NCBI RefSeq assembly: GCF_017352115.1
Contig: NZ_CP071448.1
Location: 4,190,001 to 4,254,000 of the forward strand
Direction: 5' to 3'
From: Flavobacterium endoglycinae
GTDB taxonomy: Bacteria > Bacteroidota > Bacteroidia > Flavobacteriales > Flavobacteriaceae
Length of the DNA stretch: 64,000 nucleotides
Made by a program: the position numbers and the translations under genes. Under the pieces are notes generated by a model. The model was not told where the DNA came from. It was given only the letters and a program-made list of their open reading frames with translations, and ran no database searches. How positions within the stretch are numbered: the stretch's first letter is position 1; each line of letters opens with the position of its first letter. Below, piece after piece: positions 34,022 to 40,384 of the stretch.

Positions 34022-34183
34022 TCTGGACAATTTCACATGCACCACACGATAATAAGACTATGCTCATGCTATGGCGTGGGCGTAACTTATCTTGGTGCAG
34101 GTTTGTCCAGAACCCCGATTCAGGTATTGGTTACAGACCCACGCCTTTCTTTTGTATAACAAAGTCACTCAGGGTTTAGTGAC
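34022..34183 (+). ncRNA. Candidate structured RNA or leader in the transposon
   Basis: In a 362-bp gap the sequence becomes GC-richer and holds three perfect inverted repeats: TCTGGACAA (34022-34030) with TTGTCCAGA (34103-34111); GGCGTGGG (34073-34080) with CCCACGCC (34138-34145), extended inward by GTAAC/GTTAC; and GTCACT (34164-34169) with AGTGAC (34178-34183). The first two interleave, so they form a pseudoknot or mutually exclusive structures. The second is followed by TTTCTTTTG. The strand is uncertain; plus is assumed because the next gene starts at 34199. Confidence 0.5.
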
Positions 34184-34198
34184 ATAAAACTAAATCCT

Positions 34199-34720
34199 AT
34201 GAGAAATTTTACTTTTTTGTTATGCTTCTTACTTACTTTTATCAGTTGTTTCGGGCAGAATTCAACTGAGAAATATAATACTTATCTGAGAAGATATGAA
34301 TATTTCGATAGCAACGGTAATATGACTGGATATAAACAGTATAATACTTACTTAAACCAGTGGGAATATTACAAATCCGAAGAACAGGGCTATCAAATTC
34401 AACAGCCAAGTCCTCTAGGCGATATTGAGTTAACAAGACAGGTATTATCTTCAAAACAAAAGCAATACGATACTAATTTAGAAACAATTAGAGAGGTTGT
34501 TAGAGTTTCGGTCGCATACATACACAGCCGTGCAAAAGCCAAAGGTTACAGTAATGAAGAAGCTAAACGTTCAGCAACTGAATTTGATGTTTATTATGTC
34601 AATAAAGTACGGTATGGTAAATACGATTTATCTTTTGATTATGTGAAGAACGATTTGATAATTTTTCTTTCTAATGGAGCGAAAAAGATAGCATGTGACA
34701 ATTTTAAAGACTGTTATTAA
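34199..34720 (+). CDS. Secreted cargo protein with N-terminal duplicated motif
   Basis: 173 residues. Signal peptide MRNFTFLLCFLLTFISCFGQ. Next two copies of a short motif, KYNTYLRRYEYFDSNG and QYNTYLNQWEYYKSEE, then a helical region (REVVRVSVAYIHSRAKAKGYSNEEAKRSATEFD) and a beta end. No family recognised. Its stop overlaps the next start by one base (TAATG), so it heads a coupled pair. Confidence 0.65.
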   Translation: MRNFTFLLCFLLTFISCFGQNSTEKYNTYLRRYEYFDSNGNMTGYKQYNTYLNQWEYYKSEEQGYQIQQPSPLGDIELTRQVLSSKQKQYDTNLETIREVVRVSVAYIHSRAKAKGYSNEEAKRSATEFDVYYVNKVRYGKYDLSFDYVKNDLIIFLSNGAKKIACDNFKDCY

Positions 34721-34962
34721 TGGAAATATTATTTACAATCATAGGCTTTATAATTTTAGGTGCAATTGTAAGATCATCTCTTAATGATAAATCTGTAGAA
34801 GCTAAGCCCCAAAACAGTTCAGAATGGATAATACAGCTTATTATTTGTCTTGCTGTTGGTGCAATAGTTTGGTCACTTATTCCTGAGAGTTGTAAACATA
34901 GAAAAAACAGCGATTATGACCCTGCTTCACATGAAAAACTCAGCCCTGATTATAAAGACTAA
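34720..34962 (+). CDS. Small two-TM membrane cargo protein
   Basis: 80 residues: MEILFTIIGFIILGAIV forms one membrane helix, and WIIQLIICLAVGAIVWSLI a second, followed by a hydrophilic tail (CKHRKNSDYDPASHEKLSPDYKD). Translationally coupled to the secreted protein upstream. Function unknown. Confidence 0.6.
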   Translation: MEILFTIIGFIILGAIVRSSLNDKSVEAKPQNSSEWIIQLIICLAVGAIVWSLIPESCKHRKNSDYDPASHEKLSPDYKD

Positions 34963-34990
34963 ACATATATAATTCGTAAAAAATGACACT

Positions 34991-35401
34991 ATGAAAAAAA
35001 TTTACATTTTACTACTTACAACACTAATAATCTTTTCTTGTTCTTCTTCAGAAGATAGCAATTCTAAAAATAACTCTTTAAACCCTCCTGCTTGGATACA
35101 AGGGACATGGGCGCAAAAATATGGCAGTAATGGTTCTTATACATATCAGCCTACGTTTATATTTACTAAAAATGATTTCTGCACAATCAGTTTAAACAGC
35201 AGTAGTTGTATATCAGAATCTTTAAATAACACACCAGATTTAAAAATAAATGAAAGCAGAACTAATTCCGAATATAAATTCTCTTTGAAAACCAACGGAG
35301 TAACCACTTCATACAGGTTTATAAAAGTTTCTGATTCTAAAATTGAATATGATATTTATCCAGATCAAAATGTTCCAAATATGGAGCTTTTTAAGCAGTA
35401 A
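34991..35401 (+). CDS. Cargo lipoprotein
   Basis: 136 residues. Lipobox IIFSC with Cys17, then SSSEDSNSKNN linker. The mature region (PPAWIQGTWAQKYGSNGSYTYQPTF and TSYRFIKVSDSKIEYDIYP) has the opening W-x-G-T/N-W pattern of small lipocalin-like beta-barrels. It is followed by a second lipoprotein of the same plan. Confidence 0.65.
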   Translation: MKKIYILLLTTLIIFSCSSSEDSNSKNNSLNPPAWIQGTWAQKYGSNGSYTYQPTFIFTKNDFCTISLNSSSCISESLNNTPDLKINESRTNSEYKFSLKTNGVTTSYRFIKVSDSKIEYDIYPDQNVPNMELFKQ

Positions 35402-35420
35402 ACACATAATAAAACAAACA

Positions 35421-35795
35421 ATGAAAAAACAAATTATCTTATTTATATCTATCCTTTGCTTATACTCATGCAGCAGCAATGAAGAAAATATGCAATCAGC
35501 TGCAACACTAGAAGGAAATTGGCTTTTACAAAACATTCCTTCTGGTTCAAAATTAAAATTTTACGGTAACAATTTTATGATAGAATCAGGTACTGTTACT
35601 ATAAATGGTACATTTAAACTAATTGACAAAAAAATGACTGGGGAAGTAACAAGTCGTAAAGGAGCAAACAGCAACGCATTAAAACCCGACACTTTTACGG
35701 GAAACATCGAAATTACAAATGACAAAGTGACTTTTACTAATTTTGACGGAAATTGGAGAGCAATCTTTTCTACATGGTACGGAAAACAAAAGTAA
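35421..35795 (+). CDS. Cargo lipoprotein, lipocalin-like
   Basis: 124 residues from ATG 35421; an upstream frame from 35343 overlaps the preceding gene and lacks a proper signal. Lipobox LYSC with Cys17, then SSNEENMQ. LEGNWLLQNIPSGSKLKFYG, GTFKLIDKKMTGEV and FTGNIEITNDKVTFTNFDGNWRAIF give a lipocalin-like strand pattern. Confidence 0.65.
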   Translation: MKKQIILFISILCLYSCSSNEENMQSAATLEGNWLLQNIPSGSKLKFYGNNFMIESGTVTINGTFKLIDKKMTGEVTSRKGANSNALKPDTFTGNIEITNDKVTFTNFDGNWRAIFSTWYGKQK

Positions 35796-35845
35796 AGATG
35801 TAATATCATATCCGAATACTTTTAAAATCAAGTGTTTGTACTTGG

Positions 35846-35874
35846 TTGCTATTTTATAACTTTTAATATATTTG
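35846..35874 (+). promoter_or_regulatory. Promoter TTG-N18-TATATTTG of the two-gene cargo operon
   Basis: TTG at 35846-35848 (another at 35842-35844) and TATATTTG at 35867-35874, 38 bp before ATG 35913. Spacing is 18 bp, or 22 bp for the other TTG, both acceptable for Bacteroidota promoters. Confidence 0.55.
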
Positions 35875-35912
35875 TTTTTGCGTTTGTATAACAGTTTTAT
35901 AAAAGACAAGAT

Positions 35913-36659
35913 ATGAGACCTTTCAACTTAAATGAAATTGAAGCTAAAATTATTTCTGATTCTAATGATATAAATTACTCTGATAGAGTATATGCACAAG
36001 ATAAAATAACTCAATTTCTAAATTTTCTTCAAGATCAACCAATTTCCAATAGGATATTGGAGAGAATTGATGAGGACTTTTCTTTATTAAAAAATGAATT
36101 ATCACTTAATCAAAAATCAAATACATATATTGAACCTAATGTAAAAAATAAAGCTAAATCTCTTCTTAAAACTAGTTACGATCAGGGTGCATTTGGATTT
36201 TTTATAATTAAAAATTCATTCGATATAGAAAGAAAATTTGATAATCACTATTTTGAAGCCAGTGCTACTTGGTACGATCTCATCGGACATGCTTATGAAA
36301 ACAGATTTGAGTGCTTTAAAGAGAAGTTTTTTAAGCCATTTATAGAATTACTAAAATGGTATCTTTATGAAAGTCAAGCAAGATCTACGAAAGATTATTT
36401 TTCTAAAGCAGAAATAATAGTTATGCATGAAAAGCTTGACAAAATACTTGCCATACAAACAGCATCTTCTGAAATTGTTTTTGATGAAGTACAAGAATTG
36501 AAGGGATTAATGCTCGTAAATAACAAAAAGAATTGGGGAGAAATACTAAGAGAAAAATTAAGAGATTTAGTTATTGGAGAATTTTTAACTGCGGAAAATG
36601 CAAAAATTGTCTATAAAGAAATTTTAGGCATGGTTTTACCATTACTAAATATTAGTTAA
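35913..36659 (+). CDS. Alpha-helical cargo protein, first gene of a two-gene operon
   Basis: 248 residues, no signal peptide, predicted almost wholly helical. Segments are DRVYAQDKITQFLNFLQDQPIS, a central aromatic stretch (FGFFIIKNSFDIERKFDN, ATWYDLIGHAYENRFECFKEKFFKPFIELLKWYLYE) and a C-terminal VQELKGLMLVNNKKNWGEILREKLRDLVIGEFL. No motif recognised. It is 3 bp upstream of the winged-helix/membrane gene and shares its promoter, so the two products probably act together. Confidence 0.7.
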   Translation: MRPFNLNEIEAKIISDSNDINYSDRVYAQDKITQFLNFLQDQPISNRILERIDEDFSLLKNELSLNQKSNTYIEPNVKNKAKSLLKTSYDQGAFGFFIIKNSFDIERKFDNHYFEASATWYDLIGHAYENRFECFKEKFFKPFIELLKWYLYESQARSTKDYFSKAEIIVMHEKLDKILAIQTASSEIVFDEVQELKGLMLVNNKKNWGEILREKLRDLVIGEFLTAENAKIVYKEILGMVLPLLNIS

Positions 36660-36662
36660 CCG

Positions 36663-37157
36663 ATGTTTGATCTAGAAATTTTAGATAAAATACTCTCTAC
36701 TTTAAGTCAACCAAATACTAAGAAAGCGACAAAACTTGACTTGTCAGTAATTTTACGTAAAGACCCTATTATTCACCTCTATTATAATGAATTTATACTA
36801 GAGAAAAACATTGAACGCCTTTTAGAAGAAAACTACATCAAAGAAGTAGCAGAAGACGTCCATATTAGGGATTTCGGAACTCATTCTGTAACGTATTATA
36901 CTTTAACAACAATTGGATATATTTTTATAAAAGAAAAAGGTTATCAAAATACCTACTATAGTAATTTATCAATTGAGCAAGAGAACAGAGAGTTACGTAA
37001 AAGTCAAATCGAACTTAATAAATCTGTTGTTGAAACAAATAAAAGAACACTTAAATTAACAAGCTGGATTGCTTTTGGTACTATTGTAGCTGCTGTTTAT
37101 TATCTCGTTGAGCTCTATCTCGTCTTTCATCCTTATAACACTGGATCAAATCCATAA
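36663..37157 (+). CDS. Winged-helix, coiled-coil, single-TM cargo protein
   Basis: 164 residues. The N-terminal part looks like a winged helix (DPIIHLYYNEFILEKNIERLLEENYIKEV, wing, YYTLTTIGYIFIKEKGY). A coiled coil follows (IEQENRELRKSQIELNKSVVETNKRTLKL), then a C-terminal membrane helix (WIAFGTIVAAVYYLVELYLVF). Similar layouts are common among unannotated small Bacteroidota proteins. Together with the upstream helical protein, a sensor plus membrane-effector role is conceivable but unproven. Confidence 0.7.
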   Translation: MFDLEILDKILSTLSQPNTKKATKLDLSVILRKDPIIHLYYNEFILEKNIERLLEENYIKEVAEDVHIRDFGTHSVTYYTLTTIGYIFIKEKGYQNTYYSNLSIEQENRELRKSQIELNKSVVETNKRTLKLTSWIAFGTIVAAVYYLVELYLVFHPYNTGSNP

Positions 37158-37249
37158 TTGTGAAATACAAATATATGTGCATTCCTATAAAAATAATTGT
37201 AACATCAGTTAGTACTATAATTTTTAAAATTTCCATGATTTTATAAATT

Positions 37250-37275
37250 AAAAAATCCACTATAATAAGTGGATT
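37250..37275 (-). terminator. Minus-strand terminator
   Basis: AATCCACT (37254-37261) and AGTGGATT (37268-37275), 8-bp stem; in the minus-strand RNA it is followed by a U run. It ends transcription of the gene at 37316-37546. Confidence 0.75.
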
Positions 37276-37295
37276 AAGATTAATAATTTTGTTTC

Positions 37296-37310
37296 GGTGT
37301 AAAAAGGGTA
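37296..37310. repeat. Internal partial copy of the transposon end
   Basis: GGTGTAAAAAGGGTA is identical to the first 15 bp of the right terminal repeat and in the same orientation. Its inner flank TTTC also matches the inner flank of the left end, giving 19 bp identity to the left end's reverse complement. Confidence 0.85.
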
Positions 37311-37315
37311 AGAAC

Positions 37316-37546
37316 TTAAATCTTTGAAAGATAAACAGTAGTTCTAGTTATGATTGTTAAAGCAATCGTTTTTCCTTTTTTCATTTCTTTTATTCTTTTT
37401 TCGCCGAAATAATTTATTTCATTAGGTATTGATGAATTTGTAATATCCGAAATATCTATCTTTCCGACTCTTTGTGTATGGGGTACTAAAATTTCTTTAG
37501 CTTTTTTCATACATTTATCTTCTGTTGTAATCTTAAATTTATACAT
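37316..37546 (-). CDS. Small basic cargo protein
   Basis: 76 residues, lysine-rich: MYKFKITTEDKCMKKAKEIL, then HTQRVGKIDISDITNSSIPNEINYFGEKRIKEMKKGKTI. The start codon overlaps the divergent start at 37545/37548 (CATGATG). No sequence similarity to A1/A2 was seen, although the arrangement is alike. A terminator lies downstream. Confidence 0.55.
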   Translation of the reverse strand: MYKFKITTEDKCMKKAKEILVPHTQRVGKIDISDITNSSIPNEINYFGEKRIKEMKKGKTIALTIITRTTVYLSKI

Positions 37547-37547
37547 G

Positions 37548-37796
37548 ATGCTTAAATTTCCTTATTATTTAGTATTTAATACAATTAATGTTGAGATGAT
37601 TCCTTATCCTGTAATATTTACCGCTTCTTTATCAGAAGATAAAGCCAGCTTTATAATTATAGATAACTTAGAAGAATATCTTAAAGATGGTAAAAGCGGA
37701 TTATCTGATAAAAGTATTTCTGTGAAGGGTTTAGGATTTGTTTTAATTGATGACTATAATTGGAAGTCAAGAATTAACGGAGCTAAATTTTTCTAA
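37548..37796 (+). CDS. Small cargo protein next to the right end
   Basis: 82 residues (ATG 37548; 37545 adds one Met): MLKFPYYLVFNTINVEMIPYP, then FTASLSEDKASFIIIDNLEEYL and VKGLGFVLIDDYNWKSRINGAKFF. Beta-rich, no recognised motif. Its stop lies 6 bp inside the right terminal repeat. Confidence 0.55.
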   Translation: MLKFPYYLVFNTINVEMIPYPVIFTASLSEDKASFIIIDNLEEYLKDGKSGLSDKSISVKGLGFVLIDDYNWKSRINGAKFF

Positions 37797-37802
37797 GAGG
37801 CT

Positions 37803-37825
37803 GGTGTAAAAAGGGTATACTTACC
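37803..37825. repeat. Right terminal inverted repeat of the transposon (23 bp)
   Basis: Starts GGTGTAAAAAGGGTATAC and ends TTACC; reverse complement matches 30088-30110 at 22 of 23 positions. Confidence 0.92.
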
Positions 37826-37833
37826 AAAAACAA
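37826..37833. repeat. Right target-site duplication AAAAACAA
   Basis: Identical to 30080-30087. Removing the element and one copy rejoins an A-rich gap leading into palindrome copy 2. Confidence 0.85.
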
Positions 37834-37838
37834 ATTAA

Positions 37839-37879
37839 AAATTCCAAATTCCAACTCTAATGCTTGGAATTTGGAATTT
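37839..37879. repeat. Dispersed palindrome AAATTCCAAATTCCAA, copy 2 (terminator-like)
   Basis: Perfect 16-bp inverted repeat (37839-37854, 37864-37879), 9-nt loop. Before the insertion it stood between the barrel gene and the Imm52-like gene and served both as terminator. Confidence 0.9.
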
Positions 37880-37905
37880 AAAAAGTTGAATATTTTAGAA
37901 GGAAG

Positions 37906-38706
37906 TTATCCTTCGTCTTCTTCGTCTTCGCTTATTCGTAACTTTAGACTTCTATTGAAAATTTGTGCGAAAAGGTCAGCGTAACATGGTAGTAAGCCAA
38001 GATCAGCGAGTCGAGTCTCGATCGCATTAGCTGCTTTGACATGCTCGGGATTTTCAGCATAAAAAGGACCGTCGATTTCACTGATAATGATAGTTCCCTC
38101 GGTGCCGTTTAGATCTTTGACATGCTTAATCATTCGTGCTTCTGGAACCTGTTCGATTTCGATTCGATTTGGTAGATAGAGCATCCAGCCTACACCTGAG
38201 TGACTAGGGAATAATTTCAAATCAGCGGAATAGGCGAATGGAGCAGCTTCTGCAATCTTGAGAGGCCATATCTGTAAAGCATCTTCAATAATTTTTGCTA
38301 CACAATCATAGTGTTTTAGACTGGAAATTTCATCGGATGAGAACGATACATCGCTAACGCCCATTGTATTATACATCAAAGTAAGGGCAGCACTTCCATC
38401 TCCTTCGCGACCATTCCAAACCCCGACTGTTCGAATCATGTCATCACGATCGTTTTCAAGGTCAATCGCTCGCTGAGAAACCCTGTCATTTTCGAAAGCT
38501 GGGGAAAGAAGCGATTTCTTAATGCTCGATGCCGATGGATACCATTCATGGATTGGCAGGTCGTTTTGTGAAAAACTAAGGCATAATCTTCTTAATTGCT
38601 CAAACTGTACATCTACCGTGGGAAGCACCTTTTCAGACAATGCAAAGATAAATTTAAGTTCTAAACTAAAGTAATGGGCTAACTTATCAGAGTTCTTCGT
38701 CATCAT
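37906..38706 (-). CDS. Imm52-like immunity protein
   Basis: 266 residues, cytosolic. NGREGDGSAALTLMYNTMG, HSGVGWMLYLPNRIEIEQVPEA, GTEGTIIISEIDGPFYAENPEHVKAANAIETRLADLGLLP match my recollection of the Imm52 family, immunity proteins for secreted polymorphic toxins. No toxin gene is adjacent. Its DNA looks GC-richer than neighbours, suggesting transfer. The ATGATG start (38706 or 38703) lies inside the rsmD 3' end, overlapping by 20 bp. Confidence 0.6.
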   Translation of the reverse strand: MMTKNSDKLAHYFSLELKFIFALSEKVLPTVDVQFEQLRRLCLSFSQNDLPIHEWYPSASSIKKSLLSPAFENDRVSQRAIDLENDRDDMIRTVGVWNGREGDGSAALTLMYNTMGVSDVSFSSDEISSLKHYDCVAKIIEDALQIWPLKIAEAAPFAYSADLKLFPSHSGVGWMLYLPNRIEIEQVPEARMIKHVKDLNGTEGTIIISEIDGPFYAENPEHVKAANAIETRLADLGLLPCYADLFAQIFNRSLKLRISEDEEDEG

Positions 38707-39250
38707 CAGTAGAATTCAGTTCGAAGAAACTGAAGTACGAACCACCGTAACTTTTCTGAAACGAAAAATTACTTAAATGATCCAGTTTGGTATATTTTGA
38801 ATGTTCGATAATCATCATTCCATCTTCAGAAAGCAATTCTCTTTCAAAAACTGTCAATACAATTTTTTCAAAAGTGGCCTGGTCAAGACCATAAGGCGGA
38901 TCTGCAAAAATGATATCGTATGAAGTTTTACAGTTTTCTAAAAACTTAAATACATCGCTCTTGGTAGCTGCAATATCAAAATCAAATTCAGATGAAACTT
39001 GTTTGATAAACTTTACACATCCAAAATCACCGTCGATTGACGTAATTGGTGCGCTGCCGCGTGAAGCGAATTCGTAACTTATATTTCCGGTTCCCGAAAA
39101 CAAATCCAAAACCTTTAAACCGTCAAAACTAAAATGATTATTCAAAACATTAAATAATGCTTCTTTACTCATGTCAGTTGTAGGTCTTACAGGAAGGTTT
39201 TTTGGTGGAAAGATCCGACGCCCTTTGTATTTTCCTGAAATGATTCTCAT
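38687..39250 (-). CDS. rsmD: 16S rRNA (guanine(966)-N2)-methyltransferase
   Basis: 187 residues: MRIISGKYKGRRIFPPKNLPVRPTTDMSKEALFNVL is the family start, LKVLDLFSGTGNISYEFASRG the SAM-binding motif I, IIFADPPYG the catalytic DPPY motif. It methylates G966 of 16S rRNA during 30S assembly. The stop overlaps the immunity gene, and the start overlaps the upstream DUF3822 stop by 4 bp, indicating coupling. The acidic tail STDDDEEL is what encodes the overlap. Confidence 0.95.
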   Translation of the reverse strand: MRIISGKYKGRRIFPPKNLPVRPTTDMSKEALFNVLNNHFSFDGLKVLDLFSGTGNISYEFASRGSAPITSIDGDFGCVKFIKQVSSEFDFDIAATKSDVFKFLENCKTSYDIIFADPPYGLDQATFEKIVLTVFERELLSEDGMMIIEHSKYTKLDHLSNFSFQKSYGGSYFSFFELNSTDDDEEL

Positions 39251-40068
39251 GATTGAAATAAGATATAATGTTTTTGATTTTGAGCTGTTGTATAATGGTT
39301 TTTCTCTTGTAATGCACGTACGTCAAGAAATGAAACGTTGCGAATGTATTTGTAAGCGATTTCGAAAAAAGGATCATTTTCGGTAATGGTGCCTAATAAT
39401 TCAAGATGGAAAATTTCAGGATTTAAATTAAGCTGTTCAGCAGTGAAAAGTACATAATAAATGAAATCTTCTGGTTTTTCATATTCAAACGAATTGAATA
39501 ATAAAAGTTTTTGGTTTTGAACGACTATAATTTCAAAATGATCGGGATTAAAATTCACAATCATTTTTTTATCATCATTGTTTTTTGAGGCTTCCAAGAT
39601 TTTTTCAACCAGAATACTATTTACGTGTTTGTAATCAAATGAACCAACCGTATCGATTAGAAAATTGTTGATATTGATGTACGGAATATAAACCGAGTGC
39701 ATCTCGTAATTTGAAATTGTATCGTAAGTAAAAAAATCAGTATCAAAAACTTTAGTAGTGTATTGAAGGTAACTTCCCAAATAATCTTCATCAAACAAAG
39801 CAGCTGGTACAAAAGTAGAAAGGTTATTGCTGTGAATGACTAAAATATCATCATAAGTTTCTTTTAACTCAGGATGTTTTTTAAAAGCATCGGCATATAA
39901 TTCTTCGATTTTGTTTTGTTTCTGCTGGGTATCAAATACAACTTCATTAAATGCAGTTATTGTATTGTTTAAAGTATCAAAACAGCAAAATGAAAATCCA
40001 TTCAGTGAAACTTGAATCGAAAGTTTTTTATAATTTTTTGAAGTGATATTTGTGTTGTGTAATGACAT
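39247..40068 (-). CDS. DUF3822 family protein
   Basis: 273 residues from ATG 40068; a longer frame from 40125 adds an unlikely N terminus. YKKLSIQVSLNGFSFCCFD, YDDILVIHSNNLSTFVPAALFDED and a two-lobed actin-like fold pattern (IPYININNFLIDTVGSFDYKH, MIVNFNPDHFEIIVVQNQKLLLFNSFEY) fit DUF3822, a Bacteroidota family usually beside rsmD, as here. Function is unknown. Confidence 0.85.
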   Translation of the reverse strand: MSLHNTNITSKNYKKLSIQVSLNGFSFCCFDTLNNTITAFNEVVFDTQQKQNKIEELYADAFKKHPELKETYDDILVIHSNNLSTFVPAALFDEDYLGSYLQYTTKVFDTDFFTYDTISNYEMHSVYIPYININNFLIDTVGSFDYKHVNSILVEKILEASKNNDDKKMIVNFNPDHFEIIVVQNQKLLLFNSFEYEKPEDFIYYVLFTAEQLNLNPEIFHLELLGTITENDPFFEIAYKYIRNVSFLDVRALQEKNHYTTAQNQKHYILFQS

Positions 40069-40384
40069 ATTTGATTTACAATTCGTTACCAGCGCTGAAA
40101 AATAAAGAATTTTAGACGACCACAAACTTACAAATTAAAAAGGAACAATTATAATTGCAATTTTAAAAATCAATATTACAAAAAGGTTATCCAAATATTA
40201 TTTTTGTATTATTAAACTTATCTTTTGTAACTGAATCTTATAAATGATATAAGTTCTTTCATTTCAATCTGTAAAATTTAAATCATTTATATTTACATTG
40301 CCATTTGCCATTGTCTTTTTGTCATTGATATTGTTATTGCCATTACCATTTAAAAAACCGAACTTTGCCGGCCAATTTAATCTC

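Larger units (their letters stand above)
30088..37825. mobile_element. Complete IS1595-family transposon with passenger genes, 7738 bp
   Basis: Bounded by 23-bp terminal inverted repeats (22/23) starting with GG, flanked by a perfect 8-bp AT-rich duplication. It encodes an ISXO2-like DDE transposase (32826-33800, minus) and about 18 mostly unrecognised small genes. IS1595 is a family known to include derivatives with passenger genes, GG-starting ends and 8-bp target duplications. It inserted in the A-rich gap between the barrel gene and palindrome copy 2. No resistance, restriction or metabolic cargo is recognised. A partial internal end lies at 37296-37310. Confidence 0.92.

Noticed and set aside
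33886..34179. 97-codon plus-strand frame across the gap before the secreted cargo gene
   Set aside because: Composition is unlike a protein family, and the frame covers the transposase promoter and the inverted repeats of the candidate RNA.
37084..37236. 50-codon minus-strand frame with a hydrophobic start (MEILKIIVLTDVTIIFIGMH), antisense to the winged-helix gene end
   Set aside because: It lies beyond the minus-strand terminator at 37250-37275 and overlaps a supported gene; a type I toxin was considered but no antisense RNA promoter was seen.
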